Source of the DNA: Aerococcus urinae
GTDB taxonomy: Bacteria > Bacillota > Bacilli > Lactobacillales > Aerococcaceae
Assembly (NCBI RefSeq): GCF_001543175.1
Contig: NZ_CP014161.1
Coordinates: 1,302,001 to 1,366,000, forward strand
DNA: 64,000 nt
Direction of reading: 5' to 3'
How positions within the stretch are numbered: the first letter of the stretch is position 1; every line of letters begins with the position of its first letter. A model generated the notes under the pieces. That model was given only the letters and a program-made list of their open reading frames with translations. It was not told the origin of the DNA and did no database searches. The position numbers and the translations under genes are program-made. Positions 34,695-42,277 of this stretch are shown here, piece after piece.

Positions 34695-37196
34695 ATTACT
34701 CAACATTCACCTATCCACAATAATAATCAAGAGGAAAAACCTGCTTGGAAAGATAAATTTTTCTTTTCCAGCAATGTTTTCTTTTCAGTGATCAAACGCC
34801 TGCTAGGCTATGTCCTGGTTCTGGGCCTACTCAGTTTATCCTTAGCTATGGGGGTAGCTAGCGGATTTTTCTTAGGATTAACCGAAGATCTTCCCAACCC
34901 CTCCCCTGAGGAAATGACTAGCCAAATTCAAAACTTGGAAGAAATCTCGACCCTCACCTACAATGACGGTTCCCTGATCGATGAAGTCCGCAGTGACCTG
35001 GTGAGAAAAAATGTCCAATTAGAAGAGATTTCGCCACAGATTGTTCACGGCCTGGTGGCTACTGAAGATGAGCACTTTTTTAAACACCATGGTGTAGTCC
35101 CTAGTGCTATCCTACGTGCTGTCCTCTCCCAAGTCCTAGGAGGATCTTCTTCGGGGGGCTCAACCATTACCCAGCAATTGGTCAAGCAACGCTTCTTATC
35201 TAATGAAGTTTCCTTTGAACGTAAGGCTAAAGAAATGCTCTTAGCCAACCGCTTGGAAAATTATTTTTCTAAGGAACAAATCCTGGAATCCTATCTTAAT
35301 ACCTCTCCTTTTGGTCGTAACAATAAAGGCGAAAATATTGCTGGTATTGAGGCAGCTGCTGAAGGTATCTTTGGTAAAAGCGCCGACCAAGTCAATTTAC
35401 CCCAGGCCGCCTTTTTAGTAGGGATGCCCCAAAACCCTTATACTTATACTCCTTATGATAGCGAGGGTCAATTAAAATCCCCAGAAGAGCTTAATTACGG
35501 TGTTGAACGGATGCAGGAAGTCCTCGACCGGATGCGTTTGGAAAATTATATTAGCCAAGCAGACTACGAAAAAGCTAAAGACTACCCTATTCAAAATGAT
35601 TTTATCCAAGCTGAAAGTCAAGTCGATGAGACAGGCTCCAGCACTAGTCAGAAGAATACTTATCTCTACCAGCAAGTGGAAAAGCAAAGTCTTAAGCTCC
35701 TCATGCAGCGCTTTATGGCCATGGATGGAGTCAGTGAAGAAGAGATTCAAGCCGATGACAACCTCCGTAGCGAATACCAACAACGGGCCGATTCTTATTA
35801 CCGTAATGGCGGTCTAACCGTTAAGACCACCGTTGATCCTAATATCTATCAGCTTCTCAACCAAACGGTCGCCAACCAAGCCGGTTCCCTGGGACAAACT
35901 TATATGGCCTATCAAAATAATCCAGAAACGGATGAAACTGAAGCCATCCCCCTCCCTGTCCAAACGGGCAACGTCCTTATCGAAAATGCCAGCGGACGAA
36001 TTTTAGGCTTTGTTGGAGGGATTGACTTCGACCAAAACCAAGTGGACCATGCCTTTGACATGCGACGGTCACCAGGTTCCATGTTCAAACCCCTGCTGAC
36101 TTATGGACCGGCTATCCAAGAGGGCTTAGCCTTTCCAAGTACGCTAATCGCTGATACTCCTATTCGTATCCAACAAGCCGATGGATCCTACTATGAACCG
36201 TCCAACTATGGAAACAATATCTCCAATCAGTTAGTGACCTTCCGCCACGCCCTGGCCAATTCCTTGAATAACCCGACCATATATCTCTACCAACACCTCT
36301 TAAAACATGGTGTCGATATCCAAGAATATGTGGATCGTTTAGGCCTAGACCAATCCGTTACGGAAAATGAAGTCAAGGATAATGTCGCCTTATCCATTGG
36401 AGGAACCCAAACAGGCCCGACTGTCGTTGAATTAGCGGCGGCTTTTGCGACTTTTGCTAACGGTGGCCAAAGCATCAGCCCTTACCTCATTGAAAGCATT
36501 TCTGATAGTAATGGGAACTTAATTTATCAACATCAAAATCACCAAGAACCTGTCTTTGATAAAGAAAGCAGTGATATCATGGTTGATGTCTTGAAAGACA
36601 CCCACCGAACCGGGACTTTCCAACCCTATAGTGGCGGTTTGAATGCTTTTTCGGATATTTATATGAAAACAGGGACCTCAGAGGATTTCAATGACCATTG
36701 GATTGGAGGCTCAAGCCCAAGGATTACGCTCATGTCATGGATTGGTTACGATAATACTTACCAGCGCCATACCTTAAATGATGACGGCAATGCCAGTTTC
36801 GGTAATCCGGTAGAACGTCACGCCAAACACTGGTTGAGCCTGCTCAATCAGTTGAATAACTATGATCCACAAATGATGGGTTCCAGCGAAACTTTCTCCC
36901 CTTCCCAACACCTGGTCCGCCAAAAAGTAGTCAAAGAAACCGGAACACTCCCCGGCAGCTTTACAGGGCCTTACAATACCCAATACCGGATTCCAATCAG
37001 TCAAGCTAGTGAAGAAGGGATCTTTCCTAATCAAGCTGCTATCCCCAAGGCTCAATTTGACTTTGCCATTGGAGCCAGCTTAGAAGAACAAGTCCATGCC
37101 CTAGAGCCCTACCGAATCAAAAACAACAGTCAAGTCAACCAAAAAGTCAATGAAATCTTAGACCTCTATGAACAAACTCACCAAAAAGAGAACTAA
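34695..37196 (+). CDS. class A penicillin-binding protein (transglycosylase/transpeptidase), probable ATT start
   Basis: Bifunctional peptidoglycan synthase, about 833 residues from ATT at 34695. A cytosolic tail and one membrane span (VLGLLSLSLAMGVASGFFLG) lead to a GT51 domain with EDEHFFKHHG and STITQQLVKQ. The transpeptidase has SPGSMFKPL (SxxK nucleophile), ANSLNNP (SxN) and MKTGTSE (KTG). An ideal AAGGAGGG (34681-34688) is followed by three ATT codons in frame (34689, 34692, 34695) and no ATG, GTG or TTG until a GTG at 34788 that has no Shine-Dalgarno. ATT at 34695 has the best spacing. If only the GTG is used, the product is 802 residues. It is most similar to Pbp2a/Pbp1b types of cocci. 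Confidence 0.9.
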   Translation: MTQHSPIHNNNQEEKPAWKDKFFFSSNVFFSVIKRLLGYVLVLGLLSLSLAMGVASGFFLGLTEDLPNPSPEEMTSQIQNLEEISTLTYNDGSLIDEVRSDLVRKNVQLEEISPQIVHGLVATEDEHFFKHHGVVPSAILRAVLSQVLGGSSSGGSTITQQLVKQRFLSNEVSFERKAKEMLLANRLENYFSKEQILESYLNTSPFGRNNKGENIAGIEAAAEGIFGKSADQVNLPQAAFLVGMPQNPYTYTPYDSEGQLKSPEELNYGVERMQEVLDRMRLENYISQADYEKAKDYPIQNDFIQAESQVDETGSSTSQKNTYLYQQVEKQSLKLLMQRFMAMDGVSEEEIQADDNLRSEYQQRADSYYRNGGLTVKTTVDPNIYQLLNQTVANQAGSLGQTYMAYQNNPETDETEAIPLPVQTGNVLIENASGRILGFVGGIDFDQNQVDHAFDMRRSPGSMFKPLLTYGPAIQEGLAFPSTLIADTPIRIQQADGSYYEPSNYGNNISNQLVTFRHALANSLNNPTIYLYQHLLKHGVDIQEYVDRLGLDQSVTENEVKDNVALSIGGTQTGPTVVELAAAFATFANGGQSISPYLIESISDSNGNLIYQHQNHQEPVFDKESSDIMVDVLKDTHRTGTFQPYSGGLNAFSDIYMKTGTSEDFNDHWIGGSSPRITLMSWIGYDNTYQRHTLNDDGNASFGNPVERHAKHWLSLLNQLNNYDPQMMGSSETFSPSQHLVRQKVVKETGTLPGSFTGPYNTQYRIPISQASEEGIFPNQAAIPKAQFDFAIGASLEEQVHALEPYRIKNNSQVNQKVNEILDLYEQTHQKEN

Positions 37197-37200
37197 TTAT

Positions 37201-37217
37201 TAAAAAAGCAGTTATGC
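37201..37217. terminator. left half of a terminator split by the IS element
   Basis: AAAAAAGCAGTTATGC here is the perfect complement of GCATAACTGCTTTTT at 39179-39193, on the other side of the IS. Joined, they would form a terminator for the PBP gene and the opposing ABC operon. Confidence 0.75.
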
Positions 37218-37284
37218 GTTTTGTGGTATGCTCCCCTTAAAGTAGACACTTGAAAAAGTAAAACTACTTTAGGGGGAGTTTTTT

Positions 37285-38016
37285 ATGCGTTCAAATAGAA
37301 AGCATTCACCAGCAGAGTTGGCTAAATATATCCATCTTTATGAAGAAGGAACTTCCTATGCCGAGCTTTGTGATCAATATGGTCTCTCAATTCATTCATC
37401 TGTCTTTAGAGAATATTATCTCAAATATCTAGAACATGGCTTTGCAGGGCTGGAATCACAGACAAAGAATAATTCTTATAGTGAAAAGTTTAAGCAGAAC
37501 GTCGTTCAAGAATACTTGAATACAGACATCTCAATTACAAAAATTGCTAGAAAATACAATATCCCTAGCTTTTCTACTGTAAGGAATTGGATTACTAAGT
37601 ATACTAAAAGGGAAGAATTAAAGGGCTACCACCCTAAACCCGAGGTGTATACAATGAAAAGCCAAAAGAAAACCTATCAGGAAAAAGTTGATATTGTTAA
37701 AGATTTTCTTGAAACAGGAATGTCTTATAAAGAGACTGCTGAAAAACATAAAGTTTCCTACAATAATGTTTACTCATGGGTCCAAAAGTATAAGAAATAT
37801 GGTCCCAATGGGCTCATTGATAGTAGAGGACGCCGCAAACCGATGAGTATTCAAAATGAAGAAGAGAAGTTACGTACAGAATTAGCTGCGCTTAAAGCAC
37901 GTAATGAATACTTAGAAACGGAAAATGCTGCTCTAAAAAAATTGAAAGAAGTGGAAAGAGAGTTGATGTCCGACGGACAAAATATCAAGCAGAGTTCAAA
38001 ACAATCGAAAAATTAA
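37285..38016 (+). CDS. IS3-family transposase OrfA
   Basis: A 243-residue DNA-binding subunit with three HTH-like units, at about residues 10-50, 70-105 and 130-165 (for example ISITKIARKYNIPSFSTVRNW and MSYKETAEKHKVSYNNVYSWV). A leucine-zipper-like coiled coil follows (LRTELAALKARNEYLETE). An A7 run at 37935-37941 precedes the stop and allows a -1 shift into OrfB. The length and three-HTH layout fit the IS150 group. A Shine-Dalgarno TTTAGGGGGAG precedes the ATG. Confidence 0.9.
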   Translation: MRSNRKHSPAELAKYIHLYEEGTSYAELCDQYGLSIHSSVFREYYLKYLEHGFAGLESQTKNNSYSEKFKQNVVQEYLNTDISITKIARKYNIPSFSTVRNWITKYTKREELKGYHPKPEVYTMKSQKKTYQEKVDIVKDFLETGMSYKETAEKHKVSYNNVYSWVQKYKKYGPNGLIDSRGRRKPMSIQNEEEKLRTELAALKARNEYLETENAALKKLKEVERELMSDGQNIKQSSKQSKN

Positions 38017-38834
38017 GCCAGGAAGGACACAAAATAACATTCTTATGCCATTCGCTAGGTGTCAGTAGATCTGCTTATTATAAATGGCTCAACCGAGAGC
38101 CATCCAAGACAGAACAACGTTTACAGTGGCTAATGACTTTAATTCAAGAAGCTTATGATAAATATGAGGGCATCTATGGTTATCGTCGAATCACCATTTA
38201 TCTTAATCACTTTAAGAATGCGCGGGTCAATCATAAGTGTGTCTATCGTCTCATGAAATTAATGGGTTTAAAATCTGTTATTCGCCGTAGGCGATATCAC
38301 TACAAAAAAAGTAAGCCTCAGCACGTTGCAGAAAATGTGTTGAACCGTGAATTTGATAAAGATTATGAACCGATGCAGGTGTTGTTGACGGATATTACAG
38401 AGTTTAAATATGGCTATAACTATAGTTACAAAGCGTATTTAAGTGCGATTCTTGATTACGGAGCCAATAAGATTATTGCTTTTAAATTATCACAAAGGAA
38501 TAACAATCAACTTGTTAAAGATACGATTGTTCAAGTAGAAGAAGAACTTATCCCTACAGAAACCCTCTTGCACAGTGACCGTGGTTTCCAATATACTTCG
38601 CATTTCTTTAAGCGTTTTGTTGACGAAAAACAGTTAATTCAAAGTATGTCTCGCGTAGGAAAATGTATTGATAACGGACCAATGGAAAATTTCTGGGGCA
38701 TTATTAAAGAAGAGATGTATCGGTTGAAAACTTATGAAAGCTTTGAACAACTTGAAGAAGATATTAAACGCTACATCGAATTTTATAACACCGAACGTGT
38801 CACACTGGATATGGGCCTTAAAATTCCAGCTTAA
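37941..38834 (+). CDS. IS3-family transposase OrfB (made by -1 frameshift)
   Basis: The catalytic part is read as an OrfAB fusion after slippage at the A7 (37935-37941). The -1 frame is open from there and continues through KYQAEFKTIEKLSQEGHKI to the integrase core. The DDE residues are visible: LLTDITEF (Asp), LLHSDRGFQYTS (Asp) and DNGPMENFWGIIKEE (Glu, DDE with 35-residue spacing). The C-terminus FYNTERVTLDMGLKIPA is a natural end. The first in-frame ATG is only at 38133, so independent OrfB translation is unlikely. It appears intact and possibly active. Confidence 0.88.
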   Translation: MERSGKRVDVRRTKYQAEFKTIEKLSQEGHKITFLCHSLGVSRSAYYKWLNREPSKTEQRLQWLMTLIQEAYDKYEGIYGYRRITIYLNHFKNARVNHKCVYRLMKLMGLKSVIRRRRYHYKKSKPQHVAENVLNREFDKDYEPMQVLLTDITEFKYGYNYSYKAYLSAILDYGANKIIAFKLSQRNNNQLVKDTIVQVEEELIPTETLLHSDRGFQYTSHFFKRFVDEKQLIQSMSRVGKCIDNGPMENFWGIIKEEMYRLKTYESFEQLEEDIKRYIEFYNTERVTLDMGLKIPA

Positions 38835-38880
38835 ATCCAAAGGTGATTAGCCGTTTGGCTAAAAAATTTAAAATTAAATC

Positions 38881-39032
38881 TAGTTTTAGTTAGACTGTCT
38901 GGGCTTGTTTGGCTTGTCCATCTTTTAAAACAGCTAATAGGCTTTGTCAAGGTGGAGAGCGGAGCGGACCTTGATAAAGGCTTGAAGCTGTTTACGCTCC
39001 CTCCTTGTCAAACAAGCCTGACCGCTAAACTA
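38881..39032 (+). ncRNA. structured non-coding tail inside the IS element
   Basis: Nested complementary arms: TAGTTTTAG (38881-38889) with CTAAACTA (39025-39032); GGCTTGTTTG (38902-38911) with CAAACAAGCC (39009-39018); AAACAGCT (38928-38935) with AGCTGTTT (38986-38993); CTTTGTCAAGGT (38942-38953) with ACCTTGATAAAG (38968-38979). No reading frame explains it. It could be a passenger RNA or a structure working on the transposase message. The rest to 39148 is AT-rich. Confidence 0.6.
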
Positions 39033-39178
39033 TCTTTCGGATTAAGTTTTATGAAACATCCTATTCACTGATAAATAATACTTTAAAATCTAAAATAAAA
39101 ACCATGCATGACAAAGATCACACATGGTAAAAAATTTATTTATTTATCTGTCTACTTGACAGGGAGCAGTTCATTGTA

Positions 39179-39193
39179 TGCATAACTGCTTTT
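39179..39193. terminator. right half of the split terminator
   Basis: GCATAACTGCTTTTT, complementary to 37202-37217. See the left half. Confidence 0.7.
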
Positions 39194-39231
39194 TCTTTAG
39201 CTTAATTATCTGACTTTAAGAATTCACTTTC

Positions 39232-39999
39232 TTATACCAAGTCTTCCATGATCGAATAAAGGTCTTGGCTGGATAGATTTTCTTTTTCTTCTTGGGTGAA
39301 ATCGCGGATTATTTCTCCGTGATGGAGTAAAATCATCCGATTCCCATAGGTTAAGGCATCTTGCAAGTTGTGGGTGATCATCAAGGCAGTAAGTTTTTCT
39401 TCTTGCACTTGTTGGTCAGTCAGCTCTAAAATCCTACGCGAAGTCTTAGGGTCTAGGGCTGCTGTATGTTCATCCAGTAATAAGAGTTTGGGCTTAACGA
39501 TGGTAGCCATTAATAAGGCAATGGATTGCCGTTGTCCACCGGATAATTTCCCCATTTCAGCATTCAAGCGATTTTCCAGGCCCAGACCAATTTGCGATAA
39601 AGTTTGGCTGAAATAGGCCTCTTTGTCATTGGTAATCGCCATACTTAAGCCCCGCTTTTGCCCTCGTTTAGCAGCCAGGGCCAGGTTTTCAGCGACGGTC
39701 ATCCGCGGAGCTGTTCCCATTTTAGGATCTTGGAAGACACGAGAAATCGATCCAGCCCGCTCTTCTTCACTCTTAGTGGTAATATCCTTCTCCTCCAAGA
39801 AGATTTCGCCACTATCTAAGGCAAAGGTTCCCGCAATGGCATTGAGTAAGGTGGATTTCCCCGCACCATTCCCCCCAACAATGGTAATGAAGTCTCCCTG
39901 ATTCACTGAAAGGTCAATGTCTTTCAAAGCATGAAAGGCATCCAGGGTTCCGGGATTAAAGGTTTTATTGATGTTATTAAGCTTTAATACTTGACTCAT
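39232..39999 (-). CDS. ABC transporter ATP-binding protein, TrpZ-like
   Basis: A 255-residue ATPase of a three-gene importer. Walker A is GGNGAGKSTLL, signature KLSGGQRQS, Walker B LLLLDEHTAALDP (catalytic Glu followed by His, as in this subfamily) and the H-loop ITHN. It is the last gene of an operon with the permease (2 bp upstream) and substrate-binding protein. The subfamily (COG1101-type) pairs with PF04392 binding proteins; members in streptococci are annotated as tryptophan importers. The substrate assignment is supported by a leader-peptide attenuator carrying a Trp codon. Confidence 0.87.
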   Translation of the reverse strand: MSQVLKLNNINKTFNPGTLDAFHALKDIDLSVNQGDFITIVGGNGAGKSTLLNAIAGTFALDSGEIFLEEKDITTKSEEERAGSISRVFQDPKMGTAPRMTVAENLALAAKRGQKRGLSMAITNDKEAYFSQTLSQIGLGLENRLNAEMGKLSGGQRQSIALLMATIVKPKLLLLDEHTAALDPKTSRRILELTDQQVQEEKLTALMITHNLQDALTYGNRMILLHHGEIIRDFTQEEKENLSSQDLYSIMEDLV

Positions 40000-40001
40000 G
40001 A

Positions 40002-40901
40002 TTAAGCCTCCTTACTGCGAATATTCTTGGTCCGGCCGCTTCCCATTTTGCTTCTAATCGTTGGAATAGCCAAGCAAAGCCCCACGATGATGGCTGAGAA
40101 GAGCTTAAAGTCATTGGCTTCAAAATTCAGCATGAGAACAAGACCAAGGAGTAAACGGTAGACAATAGAACCAGCTACGATGGTAGCTAAACGCATGGAC
40201 AGGCTAACATTAGGGAAGAGAACTTCACCAATAATGATGGCGGCTAAGCCAATCACCACAGTCCCAATCCCCATGGAGATATCTGCATAACCATTGCTGT
40301 TGGCTACTAAGACACCGGCAACGGCAATCAATCCATTGGCTAGCATGTAACCCAGCATGGTCATTTCGTGGGTATCAATCCCTAAGGACTTAGCCATGAC
40401 CAGATTATCCCCGGTAGCAATCAAGGCTTGTCCCATTTCGGTTTTGAAGAAGAGGCTCATCAAACAAATCACAATAGCAGACACCACCAGGCCAATGACG
40501 ATGGTATCGATATTTCTACCTAGGTTAAGAGGTTCTAGCAAGGTTTTTAAGGTTTTTTGACCCGTTAGAGAAATATTGGCCGATCCCATAATCTTCAGAT
40601 TGACAGAGTAAAGTCCGGTCATGGTAATAATCCCAGCGAGTAAGGGATTAATGCTTAACTTGGTGGTTAATAAACCGGTAATGGCACCTCCGGCCATCCC
40701 CCCTAAAAAAGAGATCAGGATAGCGATGAGGGGATGGATACCAAAATGAATGGCTTGGACGCCTAAAGCCGCCCCTAGGGTAAAGGATCCTTCAGTCGTC
40801 ATATCAGGAGCATTTAAAATCCGAAAAGAAATATAAATCCCCAGTCCCATGACAGCCCAGATACTACCCTCGGATAGGGCACTAGTAATTAAATCAATCA
40901 T
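40002..40901 (-). CDS. ABC transporter permease, TrpY-like
   Basis: A 299-residue permease of the branched-chain amino-acid/ribose-type fold with about eight to nine spans. The N-terminus ALSEGSIWAVMGLGIYISFRILNAPDMTTEGSFTLGAALG is characteristic of the COG4120 permeases that go with PF04392 binding proteins. Seen also: GLLTTKLSINPLLAGIITMTGLYSVNLKIMG and the cytoplasmic GTVVIGLAAIIIGE loop that contacts the ATPase. It is the middle gene, 2 bp from each neighbour's boundary. Shine-Dalgarno AGGAGGG. Confidence 0.88.
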   Translation of the reverse strand: MIDLITSALSEGSIWAVMGLGIYISFRILNAPDMTTEGSFTLGAALGVQAIHFGIHPLIAILISFLGGMAGGAITGLLTTKLSINPLLAGIITMTGLYSVNLKIMGSANISLTGQKTLKTLLEPLNLGRNIDTIVIGLVVSAIVICLMSLFFKTEMGQALIATGDNLVMAKSLGIDTHEMTMLGYMLANGLIAVAGVLVANSNGYADISMGIGTVVIGLAAIIIGEVLFPNVSLSMRLATIVAGSIVYRLLLGLVLMLNFEANDFKLFSAIIVGLCLAIPTIRSKMGSGRTKNIRSKEA

Positions 40902-40903
40902 TT

Positions 40904-41956
40904 TTATTTACCCTCCTTTGCCACGTCAGTAGCTTCATTGACAACATCACTTGGAATTTCGATGCCTAATTCATTAGCCTTCTTAGAATTAATGGTTAAG
41001 GCCTTCTTCTCTGGAATAACAACGGAATAATTTCTTGGGTCAGCACCCTCAATCAAGTCAGCAAGGACATTGGCTGAATCAACCCCTAATTGGTATTGGT
41101 TGAGTCCAACTGTGGCCATCCCACCGTCAACAACCATGGTGTCAACCACTGGGAAGACTGGAATTTTATAATGGTCAGTAACCGAAATTAAGGTGTTCAT
41201 TGAAGAAGCAATCGAGTTGTCATTAGGTACCCAGATAGCTTCCACTTCTTGGGCCAATTGTTCAGCGACTTGGGCCAGGTCGTTGGTCGAAGTGATGGTT
41301 TTCTCAACCACATTCAAGCCTAATTCCTTGGCATGTTCTTTAGCCATGCGGACATTATTTTGGGCATTGGTTTCAGAAGAATTGTAGATAATACCAACAG
41401 TTTTAATATCTGGCATCACTCGTTTAATCAGGTCAAATTGTTCCTTGACTGGTGGGACATCACGAACCCCAGTCACTTGGAAGCCTGGTTGGTCTAAATC
41501 TTTAACTAAGCCAGCCCCAACTGGGTCGGAAACAGCTGCCATTACCACAGGAACCTGGTCATTGGCCACATTCTTTAGGGCTTGGGCCGCGGGTGTGGCA
41601 ATACCGACTAAGTATTCAGCCCCATCAGAAACCATTTTATCCGATAACATTTTCAGATTATTTTGGTCCCCTTGCCCATTGGCAAAGTCAATTTCAACGT
41701 TTTCACCATCAACATAGCCCCGCTCAGCCAGTTGATCATAGACCCCTTGACGAATATCATCTAAGGCTGGGTGTTCGGTTAGTTGTAAAAGTCCGATGCG
41801 AATCTTATGGTCAGTGTCTTTGATATCTTCTTGACTGACATTGGTTTTTGCCTGGTTTTCACTGGCGGTCCGATGTTGAATTAAAGTTGGCATGGCCAAG
41901 AACAAAACGGCTAAAGCGGTAATTAATATAACTCCAAAACTTGTAATCTTTTTCAT
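40904..41956 (-). CDS. ABC transporter substrate-binding protein, TrpX-like (PF04392)
   Basis: A 350-residue binding protein. An N-terminal hydrophobic segment (SFGVILITALAVLFLAM) without a lipobox Cys suggests a membrane anchor or cleaved signal. The mature part has KIRIGLLQLTEHPALDDIRQG and VGIATPAAQALKN, typical of the TrpX family. I start at 41956, behind AAGGAGTG. The reading frame that extends upstream to 42043 runs across an attenuator terminator and is not used. First gene of the operon. Tryptophan is the probable ligand by family and by the leader; other aromatic ligands are possible. Confidence 0.87.
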   Translation of the reverse strand: MKKITSFGVILITALAVLFLAMPTLIQHRTASENQAKTNVSQEDIKDTDHKIRIGLLQLTEHPALDDIRQGVYDQLAERGYVDGENVEIDFANGQGDQNNLKMLSDKMVSDGAEYLVGIATPAAQALKNVANDQVPVVMAAVSDPVGAGLVKDLDQPGFQVTGVRDVPPVKEQFDLIKRVMPDIKTVGIIYNSSETNAQNNVRMAKEHAKELGLNVVEKTITSTNDLAQVAEQLAQEVEAIWVPNDNSIASSMNTLISVTDHYKIPVFPVVDTMVVDGGMATVGLNQYQLGVDSANVLADLIEGADPRNYSVVIPEKKALTINSKKANELGIEIPSDVVNEATDVAKEGK

Positions 41957-42008
41957 AGGGCACTCCTTTACAATAAAAAAATCCTCCAACTCTAGAAGCT
42001 GCAGGATC

Positions 42009-42049
42009 AAAAAAATCCCGCACAGACTATTCATGTGGTCCATGCGGGA
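42009..42049 (-). terminator. attenuator terminator upstream of the trpX-like gene
   Basis: A 12-bp stem on the minus strand: TCCCGCATGGAC (42038-42049) with GTCTGTGCGGGA (42016-42027, two G-T pairs), followed by seven T (42009-42015). Confidence 0.9.
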
Positions 42050-42147
42050 ATTCTTATTAAGTCGAGCTACCGCACAGATACAGCTTCAAAAAAACGCTGA
42101 AGTTGTATCTATGCTGATCACAGTATAAACACAACTACACCATGCGG
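42018..42147 (-). promoter_or_regulatory. four-segment transcription attenuator (trp type)
   Basis: Two copies of CCGCATGG (A: 42140-42147; C: 42040-42047) alternate with two of CTGTGCGG (B: 42070-42077; D: 42018-42025). A:B, B:C and C:D can each pair over 8 bp. C:D is the terminator, B:C the antiterminator and A:B the protector. Segment A lies at the end of the leader-peptide frame, 5 nt after its Trp codon. A ribosome stalled at Trp would mask A and favour B:C. A further hairpin AGATACA-CTTC / GAAG-TGTATCT lies between A and B. Confidence 0.8.
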
Positions 42148-42185
42148 ATTTGCCATGAAAATGTAGTAATTTGTTTAAGTGACAT
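42135..42185 (-). CDS. 16-residue leader peptide with one Trp codon
   Basis: ATG at 42183-42185 with GAGGAG 8 nt upstream. The frame reads MSLKQITTFSWQIRMV and stops with TAG (42135-42137). The Trp codon (42153-42155) stands just before attenuator segment A. The strong Shine-Dalgarno, the short length and the position directly before the attenuator support a regulatory peptide. With a single Trp codon, it could act by simple ribosome stalling or as an arrest peptide. Confidence 0.75.
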   Translation of the reverse strand: MSLKQITTFSWQIRMV

Positions 42186-42206
42186 TGTAGCGACTCCTCT
42201 CTGATA

Positions 42207-42245
42207 TGTTATATGTAATATAACAGATATCTGAGCGAAGAACAA
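42207..42245 (-). promoter_or_regulatory. promoter with perfect palindromic operator of the trpXYZ-like operon
   Basis: TTGTTC (42240-42245), 17-nt spacer, TATATT (42217-42222). The -10 box lies inside a perfect palindrome with 8-bp arms TGTTATAT and ATATAACA around TAC (42207-42225). Transcription would begin near 42210, about 25 nt before the leader peptide. Operator plus attenuator resembles the layout of enterobacterial trp control. Confidence 0.7.
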
Positions 42246-42277
42246 GCCCTATTTTCATTTTCCTTAAAAATCTCTCT

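Larger units (their letters stand above)
37229..39168 (+). mobile_element. IS3-family insertion sequence (IS150-like)
   Basis: About 1.94 kb. Imperfect 20-bp terminal inverted repeats: TGCTCCCCTTAAAGTAGACA at the left (37229-37248) and TGCTCCCTGTCAAGTAGACA as the complement of the right end (39149-39168). It has two overlapping transposase frames with a -1 slippery A7 and an intact DDE domain. No clear target duplication was found. Unusually, about 330 bp after the transposase are non-coding and strongly structured. The element sits in the loop of a former terminator. Confidence 0.88.

Noticed and set aside
37285-38834. The IS transposase as a broken pseudogene because it is in two frames
   Set aside because: An A7 slippery run at the overlap and an intact DDE domain fit programmed -1 frameshifting of the IS3 family.
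41957-42043. N-terminal extension of the trpX-like protein
   Set aside because: The extension is the attenuator terminator; the signal segment and Shine-Dalgarno support 41956.
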